Both the position numbers and the translations under genes were made by a program. From assembly GCA_020848545.1 (NCBI GenBank), contig JADLHZ010000013.1, positions 47,100-111,099 on the forward strand: a DNA stretch of 64,000 nucleotides, written 5' to 3'. The notes beneath the pieces were generated by a model that was not told the DNA's origin, did not search any database, and was given only the letters and a program-made list of their open reading frames with translations. Source of the stretch: Deltaproteobacteria bacterium. GTDB lineage: Bacteria > Myxococcota > JADLHZ01. Positions 18,469 through 27,946 of the stretch are shown one piece after another. The first letter of the stretch is position 1. Every line of letters starts with the position of its first letter.

Positions 18469-19386
18469 ATGTTTCTCTCCGCCGTCGCGCTCCCGACCTT
18501 GCTCATGATTCTTCCGGCGGCGCACGCGGCGAAGAAACCCAAGACGGCCCCAAAGGCCGCGCCCAAGATCGAGACGAGCGTCGAGCCCAAGATCGAATCG
18601 AAGGCCGAGCCCCAGACCGAAACGAAGACCGTGGTCGCTGCACCCACGGCGACCGCTTCGTGGCAGGACCGCCTCGCCCTCGCCGAGCGCACCTACGACG
18701 ACTACCGCTACACCGACGCGATCCCGATGTTCACCGCGCTCCTCGCTGACCCGAGCTTCACCGACGGACCGGCGCGGCAGAAGGCACGGGCGCTGCTCGC
18801 CTTCTCCTATTACATCTCGCAGAAAGAACCGGAGGCCGCCGCCGAGCTCGATCGCCTCTTTCGTGAGAACGTAGACTATCCGCTCGATCGCGACGCGACC
18901 CACCCGGACGTGCTCAAGTTCTACGACAACGAGCGCAATCGTTATGTGGCGTCGCTCAACACGAAGCCGGTCGAGGTGCAGAAGACCGAGGCGCGGAAGG
19001 CCGAGGCGCCGGCGAACGAGACCATCGGCGATCGCCACAAGTGGGTGCGCATCTTCCCGGGCGGCATTGGTCACTTCTTGAACCACGACTACGCCGGCGG
19101 CGCCGCGTTTCTCGCGTTGGAAGTCGCGCTCGGCGGCACCAACTTGGCGATGGCCCTCTTGCGCGAAGGGCTGAAGGCGCCCGACGGAAAGTACCGCCAA
19201 GGCACGAACCCTTTGCCCTATCAGTGGGTGATGAACGTGGCGGCGCTCACCGCCTTCGTCGTCATCATCATCGACGTCATCGACGCGTTCGTGTGGTCGC
19301 CGGCGCGCGGGCGCGAGTCGTTGCAGAAGTCGCTCACGACCGACCTCGGGCCGCTCGGCGAATATCGGCTCGTGTTCGGGCTTTAG
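18469..19386 (+). CDS. Secreted or membrane hypothetical protein with TPR-like region
   Basis: 305 aa, not recognised. It has a clear signal peptide (MFLSAVALPTLLMILPAAHA), a Lys/Pro/Thr/Glu-rich spacer (21-65), a helical region that resembles a tetratricopeptide-like fold (about 65-150, SWQDRLALAERTYDDYRYTDAIPMF), and two hydrophobic segments near the C-terminus (about 200-225 and 245-270). It is divergent from parC across 116 bases and its stop codon abuts, with no spacer, the stop of the kinase gene on the other strand. No function is assigned. Confidence 0.7.
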   Translation: MFLSAVALPTLLMILPAAHAAKKPKTAPKAAPKIETSVEPKIESKAEPQTETKTVVAAPTATASWQDRLALAERTYDDYRYTDAIPMFTALLADPSFTDGPARQKARALLAFSYYISQKEPEAAAELDRLFRENVDYPLDRDATHPDVLKFYDNERNRYVASLNTKPVEVQKTEARKAEAPANETIGDRHKWVRIFPGGIGHFLNHDYAGGAAFLALEVALGGTNLAMALLREGLKAPDGKYRQGTNPLPYQWVMNVAALTAFVVIIIDVIDAFVWSPARGRESLQKSLTTDLGPLGEYRLVFGL

Positions 19387-21642
19387 TCACTTCTTCAATT
19401 CAGCGCGCAATTCTTTCGACTCGCCGCTCTTCAAGTCGATCGTGTGCGCCTGCGTTTGAAACGCGGGGTTGACGAGCAAGATCGTGTGCCGGCCAGGCGC
19501 CAACGAGATGAGTTGAAAGAACGGCGTCGTGCCGCGCATCTCGTTGTCGATGTAAACCTTCGCCCACGGCTTGGTGATCACCCGAAGCTGCGCCGGCTTT
19601 TGCTCGCCCTTCGGCGGCGGCTTCGGCGGCTCGACGTCTCGCTTCTTCGGCGGCGGATCCACGGGCCGCTTCGGCTCCGACGGCGGCGGCGTCGGGATCA
19701 CCGGCGGATCATCCGGCGCCGGCGGATCGCTCGGCGGCGGCACCGGCAAGCCGGAGTCGTTCGGCGGCGTTGGCGGCGGCGCGACGCTCACCGCCGGCCC
19801 CTTGTTCTGCGCCCGCACGAGCGCGAAGGCGACGGCGCTCACCGCGAGCAGCGCCGCCGCCGCGGCAAGAGGCAGCAAGAACGATCGCCTCTGTGGCTGC
19901 GCGGCTGGGTTCCCCGCGTCGATGCGACCGGTCGTCACCGCGGCCGCGGAGCGCGCGCTCGGCGCCGTCGCCACCGCCGTCTGGGTCGCGACCGCCGTTT
20001 GAATCTGCGTGGCGCCGCTGAGCGCCGCGATCTTCGCGAACTGGGTTTGCTGGCGGAGCTGCGTCGCCCGATCGAAGATGCGCGTGTCTTCCCGCTCCTC
20101 TCCGAGAAAGACGCGGATCGCGTGCCGGCGATCGATGATGCCCGCCTTCACCAGCGCTTCGCTGATCATCGCCAACGCTTCGCTCGCGCTCGGGCGGGCG
20201 GCCGGCTTCGGCGCGAGGAGCTGATCGCGCAGCGACGTCATCAACGCGCTCGTGCCCGGCGGCAATGCGGCGCGGGTGTTCGTGCGCAAGAGCCGCACCG
20301 AGTCGATCGTGCTCGGCGCTTGGAACGGCGACTGGCCGGTGAGCATGGCGTGCAAGAGCGAGCCGAGCGAGAACATGTCGGACGCTTGCGTGAGCGCGTC
20401 CGGCTCGAAGACTTGCTCCGGCGACGCGAACGCCGGGCTGCCGATCGCCTGCGTCGCGCCGCGCACGAAGGTGCCGGTCGCTTCGCCGAGCACGCTGGTG
20501 TCGCCCTTGACGATACCGAAGTCGGCGAGCGCGACCCGCCCGTCGCCGCCGACGAACACGTTCTCGGGCTTGATGTCGCGGTGGATCAAGCCCTCGCGAT
20601 GCACGGCCACGAGCGCGTCGCAGAGCTCGTGCAAGACGACGAGCGCGATCGTCTCGTTCAGCACCGTGACGTCGAGGACCGCGCGCAGCGTGGCGCCGTC
20701 CAAGTACTCGAGCACGAGGTACGGCAGCGGCGCGCCGCGCCCGGAGTAGTCGATGACCTCGACGATGTTCGGGTGGCGCAGCCGGCCCATCGCGCGCGCT
20801 TCGCGGTGAAAGCGCATGCAGGCGTCGGGATCGGCGAGCGGGTCCAAGATCGTCTTGATCGCCACGTCGCGCCGCAGCCGCGTGTCGTGCGCCTTGGTCA
20901 CTCGGCCCATGCCGCCGGCGCCGAGCGGCGACAGATCGGTGAAGCGGCCCTTCGTGGCGAGGATGAGCGCCGCGTCGTGATCACCGTGATCGAGCAGGCG
21001 CTGCACCTCGCTCGCCGGATCGCTCTTCGCCGGCGCGCCGGTGAGCCACTGCGCAACGACGGCTTCCGGCACGCCGCCGGCGGCCTTGGTCCACGCTTCG
21101 GCGAACGCTTTTTGCAACGCCTCGGCCGTGTCGGCGACCATCGGCGCGCCGCCGGCCTGCCGCCACAGCGTGCTCAGCGCATAGACGTCGTTGCGCTCGG
21201 TGGCGTCCTGACCGAAGCCGCTGATGACGGCGCGGCCGTCGGCTTCGATCTGCGCCTGATCGCCGGTGAAAGTCCCGTGCGTGACACCTTGCCGCTCGAG
21301 CGCCGCGAACGCGCTCGCGAGCTGAACGAAGATGGCGGTGCGAACTTTTTCGGGCAACGCGCCGCGCGTCTTCACGAGGCCCGCCAGCGTTTGGCCGGTG
21401 AGCGCCTCGTAGACGATGTACGGCTGCGCGGCGTCCTCGTCCGAGTAGTCGTAGAGCATGACGACGCTCGGGTGCTCGACCGCCATCAGCGCCGCCGCCT
21501 CCTTGCGGAAGCGATCGCGCGCGACGTTGGCGGTGAGCACCTTGATCACGACCTCGCGCAGCGTCCGTTCATCGACGGCGCGCGCGACGAAGTAACCCGG
21601 CGTCCGCTCGACGTCTTCGCCGAGCCGATACGGTCCGATCAT
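19387..21642 (-). CDS. Ser/Thr protein kinase with N-terminal pseudokinase and C-terminal PEGA domain
   Basis: 751 aa. Residues 1-200 resemble a kinase fold but lack the catalytic loop: Lys34 is kept, yet HRD is replaced by HGTFTGDQ (122-129) and DFG by SGFGQ. Residues 235-500 are a complete Hanks-type kinase: GAGGMGRV, Lys263, HRDIKPEN (354-361), DFG (374-376), then an activation segment with GSPAFASPEQ. A membrane helix (about 615-635) is followed by a Pro-rich stalk and a PEGA domain (TKPWAKVYIDNEMRGTTP), normally outside the cytoplasm. ATG 21642 (MIGPYRLG) is preferred to a start 54 bases upstream. It diverges from the A/B operon across 62 bases, so it may regulate that locus; this is inference. 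Confidence 0.88.
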   Translation of the reverse strand: MIGPYRLGEDVERTPGYFVARAVDERTLREVVIKVLTANVARDRFRKEAAALMAVEHPSVVMLYDYSDEDAAQPYIVYEALTGQTLAGLVKTRGALPEKVRTAIFVQLASAFAALERQGVTHGTFTGDQAQIEADGRAVISGFGQDATERNDVYALSTLWRQAGGAPMVADTAEALQKAFAEAWTKAAGGVPEAVVAQWLTGAPAKSDPASEVQRLLDHGDHDAALILATKGRFTDLSPLGAGGMGRVTKAHDTRLRRDVAIKTILDPLADPDACMRFHREARAMGRLRHPNIVEVIDYSGRGAPLPYLVLEYLDGATLRAVLDVTVLNETIALVVLHELCDALVAVHREGLIHRDIKPENVFVGGDGRVALADFGIVKGDTSVLGEATGTFVRGATQAIGSPAFASPEQVFEPDALTQASDMFSLGSLLHAMLTGQSPFQAPSTIDSVRLLRTNTRAALPPGTSALMTSLRDQLLAPKPAARPSASEALAMISEALVKAGIIDRRHAIRVFLGEEREDTRIFDRATQLRQQTQFAKIAALSGATQIQTAVATQTAVATAPSARSAAAVTTGRIDAGNPAAQPQRRSFLLPLAAAAALLAVSAVAFALVRAQNKGPAVSVAPPPTPPNDSGLPVPPPSDPPAPDDPPVIPTPPPSEPKRPVDPPPKKRDVEPPKPPPKGEQKPAQLRVITKPWAKVYIDNEMRGTTPFFQLISLAPGRHTILLVNPAFQTQAHTIDLKSGESKELRAELKK

Positions 21643-21704
21643 ACGGCGATCGCTCACTTCCGAATATCTACAACTCGGGGGCGAGCTATGCCACATTCAA
21701 CCGA

Positions 21705-22199
21705 ATGGCCGGATCGGGCAAAGACGACGAAGAGGCGTGGGGCGGGCAGATCGAGGACAACGACGCGCCAGCCGCCGGTGTCAGTAAAGAGATCCTGAGG
21801 AAAGCCCGTCAGGTGAACCCGCAGCTCGCGTCGCAAGGCTCGACCACCGAGCTGTTCACGAAGATGAAAGACGCTCAAGCGCAGGGCCCGGTCGACAAGA
21901 AGGCGGCCGCCGCAGGACCAGCGCCAACCGCGGACTTCGACGCGATCTTCGAGGGCGCCAAGACCAGTTACAAAGAGAACCGCCAGCGCATCGAGGGCGA
22001 GATCGCGCGCTTACAGAAAGAGCATGCGCAGGTGCCGCAGGTGACGCTCGAGACGATCATGGACGCGTTGATCGCGATCGACCCGAACATGACCAGCCCG
22101 CAGACCCAAGAGATCCTGAAGAGCGAAGCGGCGTTCCTCACGCTCATCGGCTTCTCGGTGCGCAAGGTGATGGACCGGAAGAAAGCCAAGCGCAAATGA
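21705..22199 (+). CDS. 164-aa hypothetical protein, first gene of the A/B operon
   Basis: Not recognised. The N-terminal half is acidic and Gly/Ala-rich (probably disordered). The C-terminal half is helical, with a charged heptad-like stretch (TSYKENRQRIEGEIARLQKE, about 87-106) and a terminal helix ending VRKVMDRKKAKRK. No signal peptide. It starts 62 bases from the divergent kinase and is followed after 76 bases by protein A, whose Shine-Dalgarno AGGAGGG is strong. A cytoplasmic partner or chaperone of the large proteins is possible but not shown. Confidence 0.7.
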   Translation: MAGSGKDDEEAWGGQIEDNDAPAAGVSKEILRKARQVNPQLASQGSTTELFTKMKDAQAQGPVDKKAAAAGPAPTADFDAIFEGAKTSYKENRQRIEGEIARLQKEHAQVPQVTLETIMDALIAIDPNMTSPQTQEILKSEAAFLTLIGFSVRKVMDRKKAKRK

Positions 22200-22275
22200 C
22201 GTTCGCGTCGCCTTTGCTTGCGCGTGAGCCACGGGCAAAATCCGGCGGTAAGTCCGCAGACTAGGAGGGCCGTCG

Positions 22276-23913
22276 ATGACCATGGACGTTCGCAAGCCCG
22301 GCGCGCAGGGGCCGTTTCCGACCGAGCGCAAAGTCGCGCCGCAAGGGCCCGCGCAAGCCGGCGGCGTAACCGCGGCGCAGGCGCTGCAGAACGCGCAGCT
22401 CGCGTTTGCGTTGGTGTTCGACGCCGCGCCGCCAGTCGCCGCGCCAGCGCAAGCGCAGATCATCGCCGTCACGCCGGACGCGGTCGCCGCCGCGGAAGTG
22501 AAGACGCAGCTCGTCGCCGCGTTCGAAGCGTTGAAGGCGGCGCACTTACAAGTGAAGCCCGAAGGCGCCGCCGCGAAGGCCTTCGCGAATCCGCTCGTCG
22601 ACACGCTCGCGGAAGCCGCACCGCCCGCGCTCGAGCGTGAAGCGCAAGCGCTCGCCAAGGAGAACCTGCCGCCGGCGGCCCGCCGCGCGCTCGACAAAGC
22701 GACGGACGTCTTTTGGGCCAAGAAGATCGACGGACTGCAAGGCGAGCAGGCGCTGCTGAACACGCCTTGGGCGCAGCACTTGGCGAGCGCCCGCGGCGCC
22801 GCCGACAAGCAGAAGCTCGCGCCGGTCGTGCTGCCCCTCGCCGGTTGGATCACCTCGGGCTCGCCGGCGTCGCAGCGCATGGGCACGGGCGCGCCGCCCA
22901 CGGTGGTCGGCGGGAGCGATCCGATGACCATCCCGAGCGAGGTCGGCGAGAAGATCGACATGCTCTTTGGCACCAAGGGCTTCTCGGCGAACTGGGCGAA
23001 CATGGACGTCGGCGACGCTGTGATGATCATGATGATGCTGATCGCCGGCGACGCCTCGAAGGACCTGCGCGATCAGCTCGCCAAGATGGAGCATACGATG
23101 AAGCTGAAGCAGGCCAAGCGCCAGCTCATCGCGCAGATCAAAGAAGACGAAGCGAAGATGAAAGACGAGATGAAGAAGGAGTACGATCGGCTGATGGAGG
23201 AAGGAAAGCTCGACGAGAGCATCACCTTCGACCAGTTCTTGGCCGCGTGCCCGATCACCTTCGTCGAGCCGCAGATCAACGAAGAGACCTATCAGCTCAC
23301 GTACACCGAGCCGACGATCGCCGCGCCGAATCCGCTCCCGGACGAGTTCGGGCCGAAGCCCGACCCCTCGGAAAGTGGCGCCATCAACGAGGACGTCGCG
23401 TTTCGGATCCCAAAGCACCTCGCCGCCGGCTTGGTCAACTTCCAAGAGCAAGCCGACAACGACATGAAGAACGCGATGAACAACATGCGCCAGACGGCCG
23501 ACGACAGCGCCCCACCTCCAGGAGAAGAGAGCGACGGCATGCGCCAGAGCTCGTCGCAAGCGCCGAACAGCAGCTCCAACTTCGCCGGCCCGGCGATCGC
23601 GACGACAGCCATCGCCGCGAAGCCCCCGGGACGGCGTGGCGTGAATCCGGGCATCCTGCAGAATATCGGGACGAGCGTGAACAACTTGATGCAGCCGGAC
23701 GCCGGGACGCGCGCGCGCTTCAACATGTCGGATCTCGACGTGGCAAAGGATCGCTACAGTGACGAGCTCGAGTCGCTCGCCGAGATGAGCGACATCGAGC
23801 AGCTGAAGATGCAGATGTACTTGGATCGCCGGCAGAAGGCGTTCGAGACCGCGACCAACGTGCGCAAGAAGCTCGAGGACACCTCGGGCGGCATCATCAA
23901 GAACTGGGTCTGA
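22276..23913 (+). CDS. Helical protein A (545 aa), paralogue of B and C
   Basis: Not a family I can name. Residues 243-325 hold a helical domain also found in B (376-457) and C (206-290): a hydrophobic start (DAVMIMMMLIAGD), LRDQLAKMEHTMKLKQAKRQ, a charged coiled coil, then EYDRLMEEGKLDESITFDQF. The last 48 residues (498-545) end with DRRQKAFETATNVRKKLEDT and a Trp-Val tail; B ends similarly. Between them is a disordered Ser/Asn/Pro region. N-terminal 230 residues are Ala-rich helical. No signal peptide. The layout of large helical proteins beside small TPR proteins resembles type III secretion translocators with SycD-like chaperones, but no secretion apparatus gene is in view. Confidence 0.75.
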   Translation: MTMDVRKPGAQGPFPTERKVAPQGPAQAGGVTAAQALQNAQLAFALVFDAAPPVAAPAQAQIIAVTPDAVAAAEVKTQLVAAFEALKAAHLQVKPEGAAAKAFANPLVDTLAEAAPPALEREAQALAKENLPPAARRALDKATDVFWAKKIDGLQGEQALLNTPWAQHLASARGAADKQKLAPVVLPLAGWITSGSPASQRMGTGAPPTVVGGSDPMTIPSEVGEKIDMLFGTKGFSANWANMDVGDAVMIMMMLIAGDASKDLRDQLAKMEHTMKLKQAKRQLIAQIKEDEAKMKDEMKKEYDRLMEEGKLDESITFDQFLAACPITFVEPQINEETYQLTYTEPTIAAPNPLPDEFGPKPDPSESGAINEDVAFRIPKHLAAGLVNFQEQADNDMKNAMNNMRQTADDSAPPPGEESDGMRQSSSQAPNSSSNFAGPAIATTAIAAKPPGRRGVNPGILQNIGTSVNNLMQPDAGTRARFNMSDLDVAKDRYSDELESLAEMSDIEQLKMQMYLDRRQKAFETATNVRKKLEDTSGGIIKNWV

Positions 23914-23924
23914 GGAGTCTCCAC

Positions 23925-26900
23925 ATGGCAGTGACAATCGGACCGAAGGACCAGGCACCAGGGCGCACGCTGCAAGACGTGCCGTCAGGCGCGCCGAATG
24001 AAGAGGCGCGCGCGGACGCGAAGAAGGAATTCGAAAAAGAAGAAGCGAAGCGCAAGGAGCGCATCGCGGGAAAAGACCAGCAGCCCGTCACGTTGAGCGG
24101 CAAGGGCGCTGCGCTCGCGGCCGAACGCGCCAAAGACGTGCTCGCGACGGGCACTCCGGCGGCGCTGCTCGAAGCGTTGATCGCGACCGTCGTCACGAAA
24201 GCGCCAGACGAGCCCCCGCGCGCGAGCGATGCGCTGGCAACGTTTGAAGTGGTCAAAGGGCACATGGGCAAGCCGAACGATCTGCCCGTGCCGGAGGCAT
24301 TCGCGCACGATGAGCTGCTCGCGCTCGCGGCCCCGCCCGCCGGCTTCAGCGCGCAAGCGACGGCGTTCGCCGAGATCGCCGCCAAGCTGCGCGACGGCCA
24401 AGCGCCGCCAAAGGAGCTCGCCGGCTTCTTCGAGGACGTCTCCACGACCACGCGCACGCAGGATCTGTCGGACGCGAGCGCGCGGACGAAGCAGCTCGTG
24501 AACCTCGTGAAGCGCTGGCAGGCGGTGTCCGAGAAGATGCTCGCGCTGCAAGTCGCCCCACCCGCTCCGCCCACGGCGCCCGCCGCGATCGCGCAGGTCT
24601 TGGAGAAGAATTGGCCGCAGCTCGCCGCCATCGGCAAGCAGCTCGCGAGCGCCGAGGCCAACCCAAAGTCGAGCGACATCGAGATCCCGGCGCCGGCGAT
24701 CGTCGCGATGGAGAAGGTGGCCGAAGAAGTCATGGGCGCGTTCGGCGAGCTCGTCGGCGAGCTGCAAAAGATCGCGGCGTCGCCGGAGACGCACGCCGCG
24801 TTCTCGGCGGAGCTCGCTCGCGCCGAGAGCGGTGAGCAAGCGGAGAGCATGCGCTTCAGCGCTACGATGGAGAGTTGGTTACCGGTGCGCGTTGCTCCGC
24901 AGCTCGCGAAGCCGGCCAAACGCAAGACGCTGGATCTCAGCAACCTGAACCTCGGCCTGATGAAGTCGTTCTGGGAGCGTATGCCGAAGACACCTGCGCC
25001 GGGTGAGGTGAAGACCTTCGAGTTCGGCGGCGGCTTCAACTTGGCGACCGCGGATCTCGAGTCGGCGATCTACTACATCATGATGCAGAGCGCCGAGACC
25101 GAGAACGCGATCATGCGCGACAAGCTGAAAGACATGCAGGAGACGATGAAGAAGCGCCAGGCGATGCGCGAGAAGATCACGCACATGAAGGCCGAGCGTC
25201 TCGAGGCCGAAAAGGACATGAGGGAAGAGTACGACTACCTCGTCAAGCAAGGCGCGATCGACGAGTCGTACACTTTCGACATGTACAAGGCGTGGCGGCA
25301 GATCACGTATACGCCCGACGGCGACGCTGCGCTCGAGCAGCCGATGCCGCCGCTGCCGGACGAGGCAGTGTACGGCCTCGACGGGCCGATGGGCGACTTC
25401 GCGCCAGTCGGACACCCGAGCTATCCGGCGGACTCGGAGATGGTGAAGGACGTGGCGGAGCGCTACGGGCTGAGCCTCACCGATGCCGCCTGGATGATCT
25501 CGTTCTTCAACTATCTGAAATCACCCGCGTGCGAGACGATGGGCTACCGGCTCGGGCCAGAGACGACCATCGACTATTTCCTCACGCAACGGGCCGGCAT
25601 GACGGAGGGCAACGCAGACCACAACAAGCTCTGCGTGAACGAGCAACAGGCGTGGATTCTCGGTAACTGTCCGACGTTCGCTGCCGGAGCGCCGCCGACA
25701 TCGGCAACGGCAGGTGTCACCGCCGAGCAATACAACGCGATTTCCCAGCAGTCGACGAACACGCTCTGCGACAAGCTCATCGAGGCGCTGTCGCAGGAGC
25801 CGCTCGCGAGCAACCCGGACGTCATCGCGTTCATCGAGCAAGTCAAGGCCAGCACCGGCAAGTCGAACCTCAAGGACGCGATCAAGGCCGGGCTGAAGGC
25901 GATGCAGTCCCACAACAACCCGAACCTCACGCTCCTCGATTGCATGGCGAAGCTCGCGAACGCCGTGCAGACCGCGCTGCCCGCCGCGGGCATAGCGTTC
26001 AGCGCGCTCATGGTGCTCGAAACGCGCTACGGCATCGACGACAGCGCCATCGAGCATGGGCAGACGACCGTGCCGGCAGAATTCGTCGCGGCGATCGGCG
26101 GCGATCCGAGCTCGCTCAACGGATGGGGCGCGCAGCCATGCACGACAGACTTCTACAACGACAACAAGCCCGACAGCGAAGACGATTACTGGCGCATCGG
26201 CCAGATGATCTACGACATGCTCGCGACGCAGGAGCCGTTCAAGTCGAACGGCCAACTCCAGACGATGATTCAAAACATCGCCGGCTTCATGGGCGAGAAC
26301 GGGTCGGGCGGTGGCGTGATGACCCAGTTCATCGCGTTTCTCGGCGGTGACGACACGGCGTTCAACAACGACGACAACATGCAGATGATGGTCGACCTCG
26401 TGAACTTGGTGAACGGGATCGCGCCGGGCAGCAAAGCGATGGGCCTCTTGATGGGCCTGCAAGCACACAGCGATCCAGAGAACAGCAAGGAGGAGTGGGA
26501 AGGGCAGGCGATTTTCTACAGCAGCTTCGTCCTGCAAATCGCCGAAGCGGAGAAGGAAGAGAAGCCGGACCCGCCGGAGATCCCGCCGGACGCTACGCCG
26601 GAAGAAGGCGCAGCCCCCACCGTCAACGAGATGTGGGAGGCCGAGCGCGAGCAGCAAGCCGAGCACGAGAGGCTGCAAGAAGAAGAGCGCCAGGACGCCG
26701 AGGAAGCGCAGAGGCTCGCGCAAGGCCTGAGCGGTGAAGGCCTGGAGGACGTGACCGGGGCGCGGACCGGCGGCTTCGCCGACTTCGGCGTCGAGATCGA
26801 GCGCGCGGAGAACGAGCGCGATTCGCTCGGTGAGCTCTCGGAGCAGCAGCAGATGCACATGCAGATCATCATCGACCGCCGGCAAAAACTGCTCGAGACG

Positions 26901-26963
26901 ATCTCGAACATCATGAAGAAGATGTCGCAGACGAAGGAAGCGATCTCGGGGAACACCAAATGA
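23925..26963 (+). CDS. Helical protein B (1012 aa), paralogue of A and C
   Basis: Starts 11 bases after A with a GAGGAG Shine-Dalgarno. Residues 1-330 are Ala/Lys/Glu-rich helices; 376-457 is the domain shared with A and C (AIYYIMMQSAETENAIMRDK.. EEYDYLVKQGAIDESYTFDM). A large middle region (about 490-880) has Asn/Asp/Gly-rich loops and several Cys, including PACETMGY, GNCPTF and NGWGAQPC. A Glu/Gln-rich coiled coil (about 890-930) precedes the A-like tail, MHMQIIIDRRQKLLETISNI then MKKMSQTKEAISGNTK. Shared tails at both C-termini suggest a common assembly or export signal. No signal peptide. Function unknown. Confidence 0.75.
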   Translation: MAVTIGPKDQAPGRTLQDVPSGAPNEEARADAKKEFEKEEAKRKERIAGKDQQPVTLSGKGAALAAERAKDVLATGTPAALLEALIATVVTKAPDEPPRASDALATFEVVKGHMGKPNDLPVPEAFAHDELLALAAPPAGFSAQATAFAEIAAKLRDGQAPPKELAGFFEDVSTTTRTQDLSDASARTKQLVNLVKRWQAVSEKMLALQVAPPAPPTAPAAIAQVLEKNWPQLAAIGKQLASAEANPKSSDIEIPAPAIVAMEKVAEEVMGAFGELVGELQKIAASPETHAAFSAELARAESGEQAESMRFSATMESWLPVRVAPQLAKPAKRKTLDLSNLNLGLMKSFWERMPKTPAPGEVKTFEFGGGFNLATADLESAIYYIMMQSAETENAIMRDKLKDMQETMKKRQAMREKITHMKAERLEAEKDMREEYDYLVKQGAIDESYTFDMYKAWRQITYTPDGDAALEQPMPPLPDEAVYGLDGPMGDFAPVGHPSYPADSEMVKDVAERYGLSLTDAAWMISFFNYLKSPACETMGYRLGPETTIDYFLTQRAGMTEGNADHNKLCVNEQQAWILGNCPTFAAGAPPTSATAGVTAEQYNAISQQSTNTLCDKLIEALSQEPLASNPDVIAFIEQVKASTGKSNLKDAIKAGLKAMQSHNNPNLTLLDCMAKLANAVQTALPAAGIAFSALMVLETRYGIDDSAIEHGQTTVPAEFVAAIGGDPSSLNGWGAQPCTTDFYNDNKPDSEDDYWRIGQMIYDMLATQEPFKSNGQLQTMIQNIAGFMGENGSGGGVMTQFIAFLGGDDTAFNNDDNMQMMVDLVNLVNGIAPGSKAMGLLMGLQAHSDPENSKEEWEGQAIFYSSFVLQIAEAEKEEKPDPPEIPPDATPEEGAAPTVNEMWEAEREQQAEHERLQEEERQDAEEAQRLAQGLSGEGLEDVTGARTGGFADFGVEIERAENERDSLGELSEQQQMHMQIIIDRRQKLLETISNIMKKMSQTKEAISGNTK

Positions 26964-27361
26964 TGAAGAAAAGCGACGCCCAAGCGTTGACCAAGCTCGC
27001 CGCGCACTTGCTGGCCGAAAAAGATCCCGCGGCGGCCGAAGGCGCGGCAGAAGCGGCGGCGACGTTGGATCCTCGAAGCTTCGACGCGTGGTTCGTGCTG
27101 GCCGTCGCCCGCGCGCGGCAGGAAGACCGCGCCGGCGCCGTGTTCGCGTACTTGCAAGCGCTCGAGATCGTGCCCGGGCACATCGGCTGCTGGACCGACC
27201 TCGGCGAGCTCTACATTGCGCTCCTCGACTACAAACGGGCGGCGGCAGCGCTGCGCCAGGCGATGATGCTCGATCCGCATGCGCTGAACCCTGCCGGCCG
27301 CCGCGCGCGCGCCGTCGCCGGAAAGACGATGACGCGCTTGAAGAAGCAGGCCGCCACGTGA
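26960..27361 (+). CDS. Small TPR protein 1 (possible chaperone of A/B)
   Basis: 133 aa made of about three tetratricopeptide repeats: GAAEAAATLDPRSFDAWFVL, GAVFAYLQALEIVPGHIG and RAAAALRQAMMLDPHALNP. The ATG overlaps the stop of B (ATGA), so the two are translationally coupled. It is a close paralogue of the next gene. Size and repeat number match SycD/LcrH-type class II secretion chaperones, which bind helical translocator proteins, but generic TPR scaffolds look alike, so the role is inference. Confidence 0.75.
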   Translation: MMKKSDAQALTKLAAHLLAEKDPAAAEGAAEAAATLDPRSFDAWFVLAVARARQEDRAGAVFAYLQALEIVPGHIGCWTDLGELYIALLDYKRAAAALRQAMMLDPHALNPAGRRARAVAGKTMTRLKKQAAT

Positions 27362-27747
27362 GCGACGACACCGTGAAGCGCTTCGTCGCCCTCGCCGCGA
27401 AGCTGGTCAAAGAGGACGAGCTCGTCGCTGCCGAAGGCGCCGCCGAAGCCGCGCTCGCGATCGCGCCGGCGGCGCACGACGCGTGGGTGGTCCTCGGCAC
27501 CGTGCACGCGCGCAAGAAGCGCCACGAGCGCGCGGTCGTATGCTTCGAGCAGGCGATCGCGCTCGACCCGACCGACGTCGCGAGCCACGTCGATCTCGGC
27601 GAGCTGCTCTTGGAGCTCGGCGCCTACGCGCGGGCGTCGGCAGCGCTCGATCGCGCGATGACCTTGGATCCGAAGGCCGCGCACCCGAGCGGCCGCCGCG
27701 CGCGCGCGATCGTGGCGAAGACGCTGTCGAAGCTCCGAGCGCTGTAG
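27358..27747 (+). CDS. Small TPR protein 2 (possible chaperone of A/B)
   Basis: 129 aa from GTG 27358, which overlaps the stop of TPR protein 1 (GTGA). Same build as its neighbour: EGAAEAALAIAPAAHDAWVV, RAVVCFEQAIALDPTDVAS, RASAALDRAMTLDPKAAHP, and a shared ending GRRARAIVAKTLSKL. The pair is a tandem duplication. One TPR protein for each of A and B is an attractive reading but unproven. A long hairpin-forming inverted repeat follows 48 bases downstream. Confidence 0.75.
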   Translation: MSDDTVKRFVALAAKLVKEDELVAAEGAAEAALAIAPAAHDAWVVLGTVHARKKRHERAVVCFEQAIALDPTDVASHVDLGELLLELGAYARASAALDRAMTLDPKAAHPSGRRARAIVAKTLSKLRAL

Positions 27748-27794
27748 CCTCTGATCCCTGGCCCAACAACTTGGCCATGGTCATGAACCAAAAC

Positions 27795-27894
27795 CCTGGC
27801 CGCCCTCGCGAGCCTGAGCTTGGCCCTGGACTTGGACTCCTCCCGGTGCGCGGCCAGGGCCACGGCCAGGCTCAGGCTCGCGAGCGGGGCCAGG
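27795..27894. repeat. Long imperfect inverted repeat between convergent genes, probable bidirectional terminator or REP-type element
   Basis: Arms at 27795-27829 and 27860-27894 (35 bases each) are reverse complements with about five mismatches, sharing the core CTCGCGAGCCTGAG. The 30-base loop is itself GC-rich and repeats CCTGG/GGCCAGGG words. It fills most of the 199-base gap between TPR protein 2 and convergent protein C. There is no T-run, so if it ends transcription it does so by structure alone. Confidence 0.7.
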
Positions 27895-27946
27895 TCTTTG
27901 GTGATGCGGTCAGGGTCAGGTTTTCAGGTCAGGGTCAGGAGTGGGC

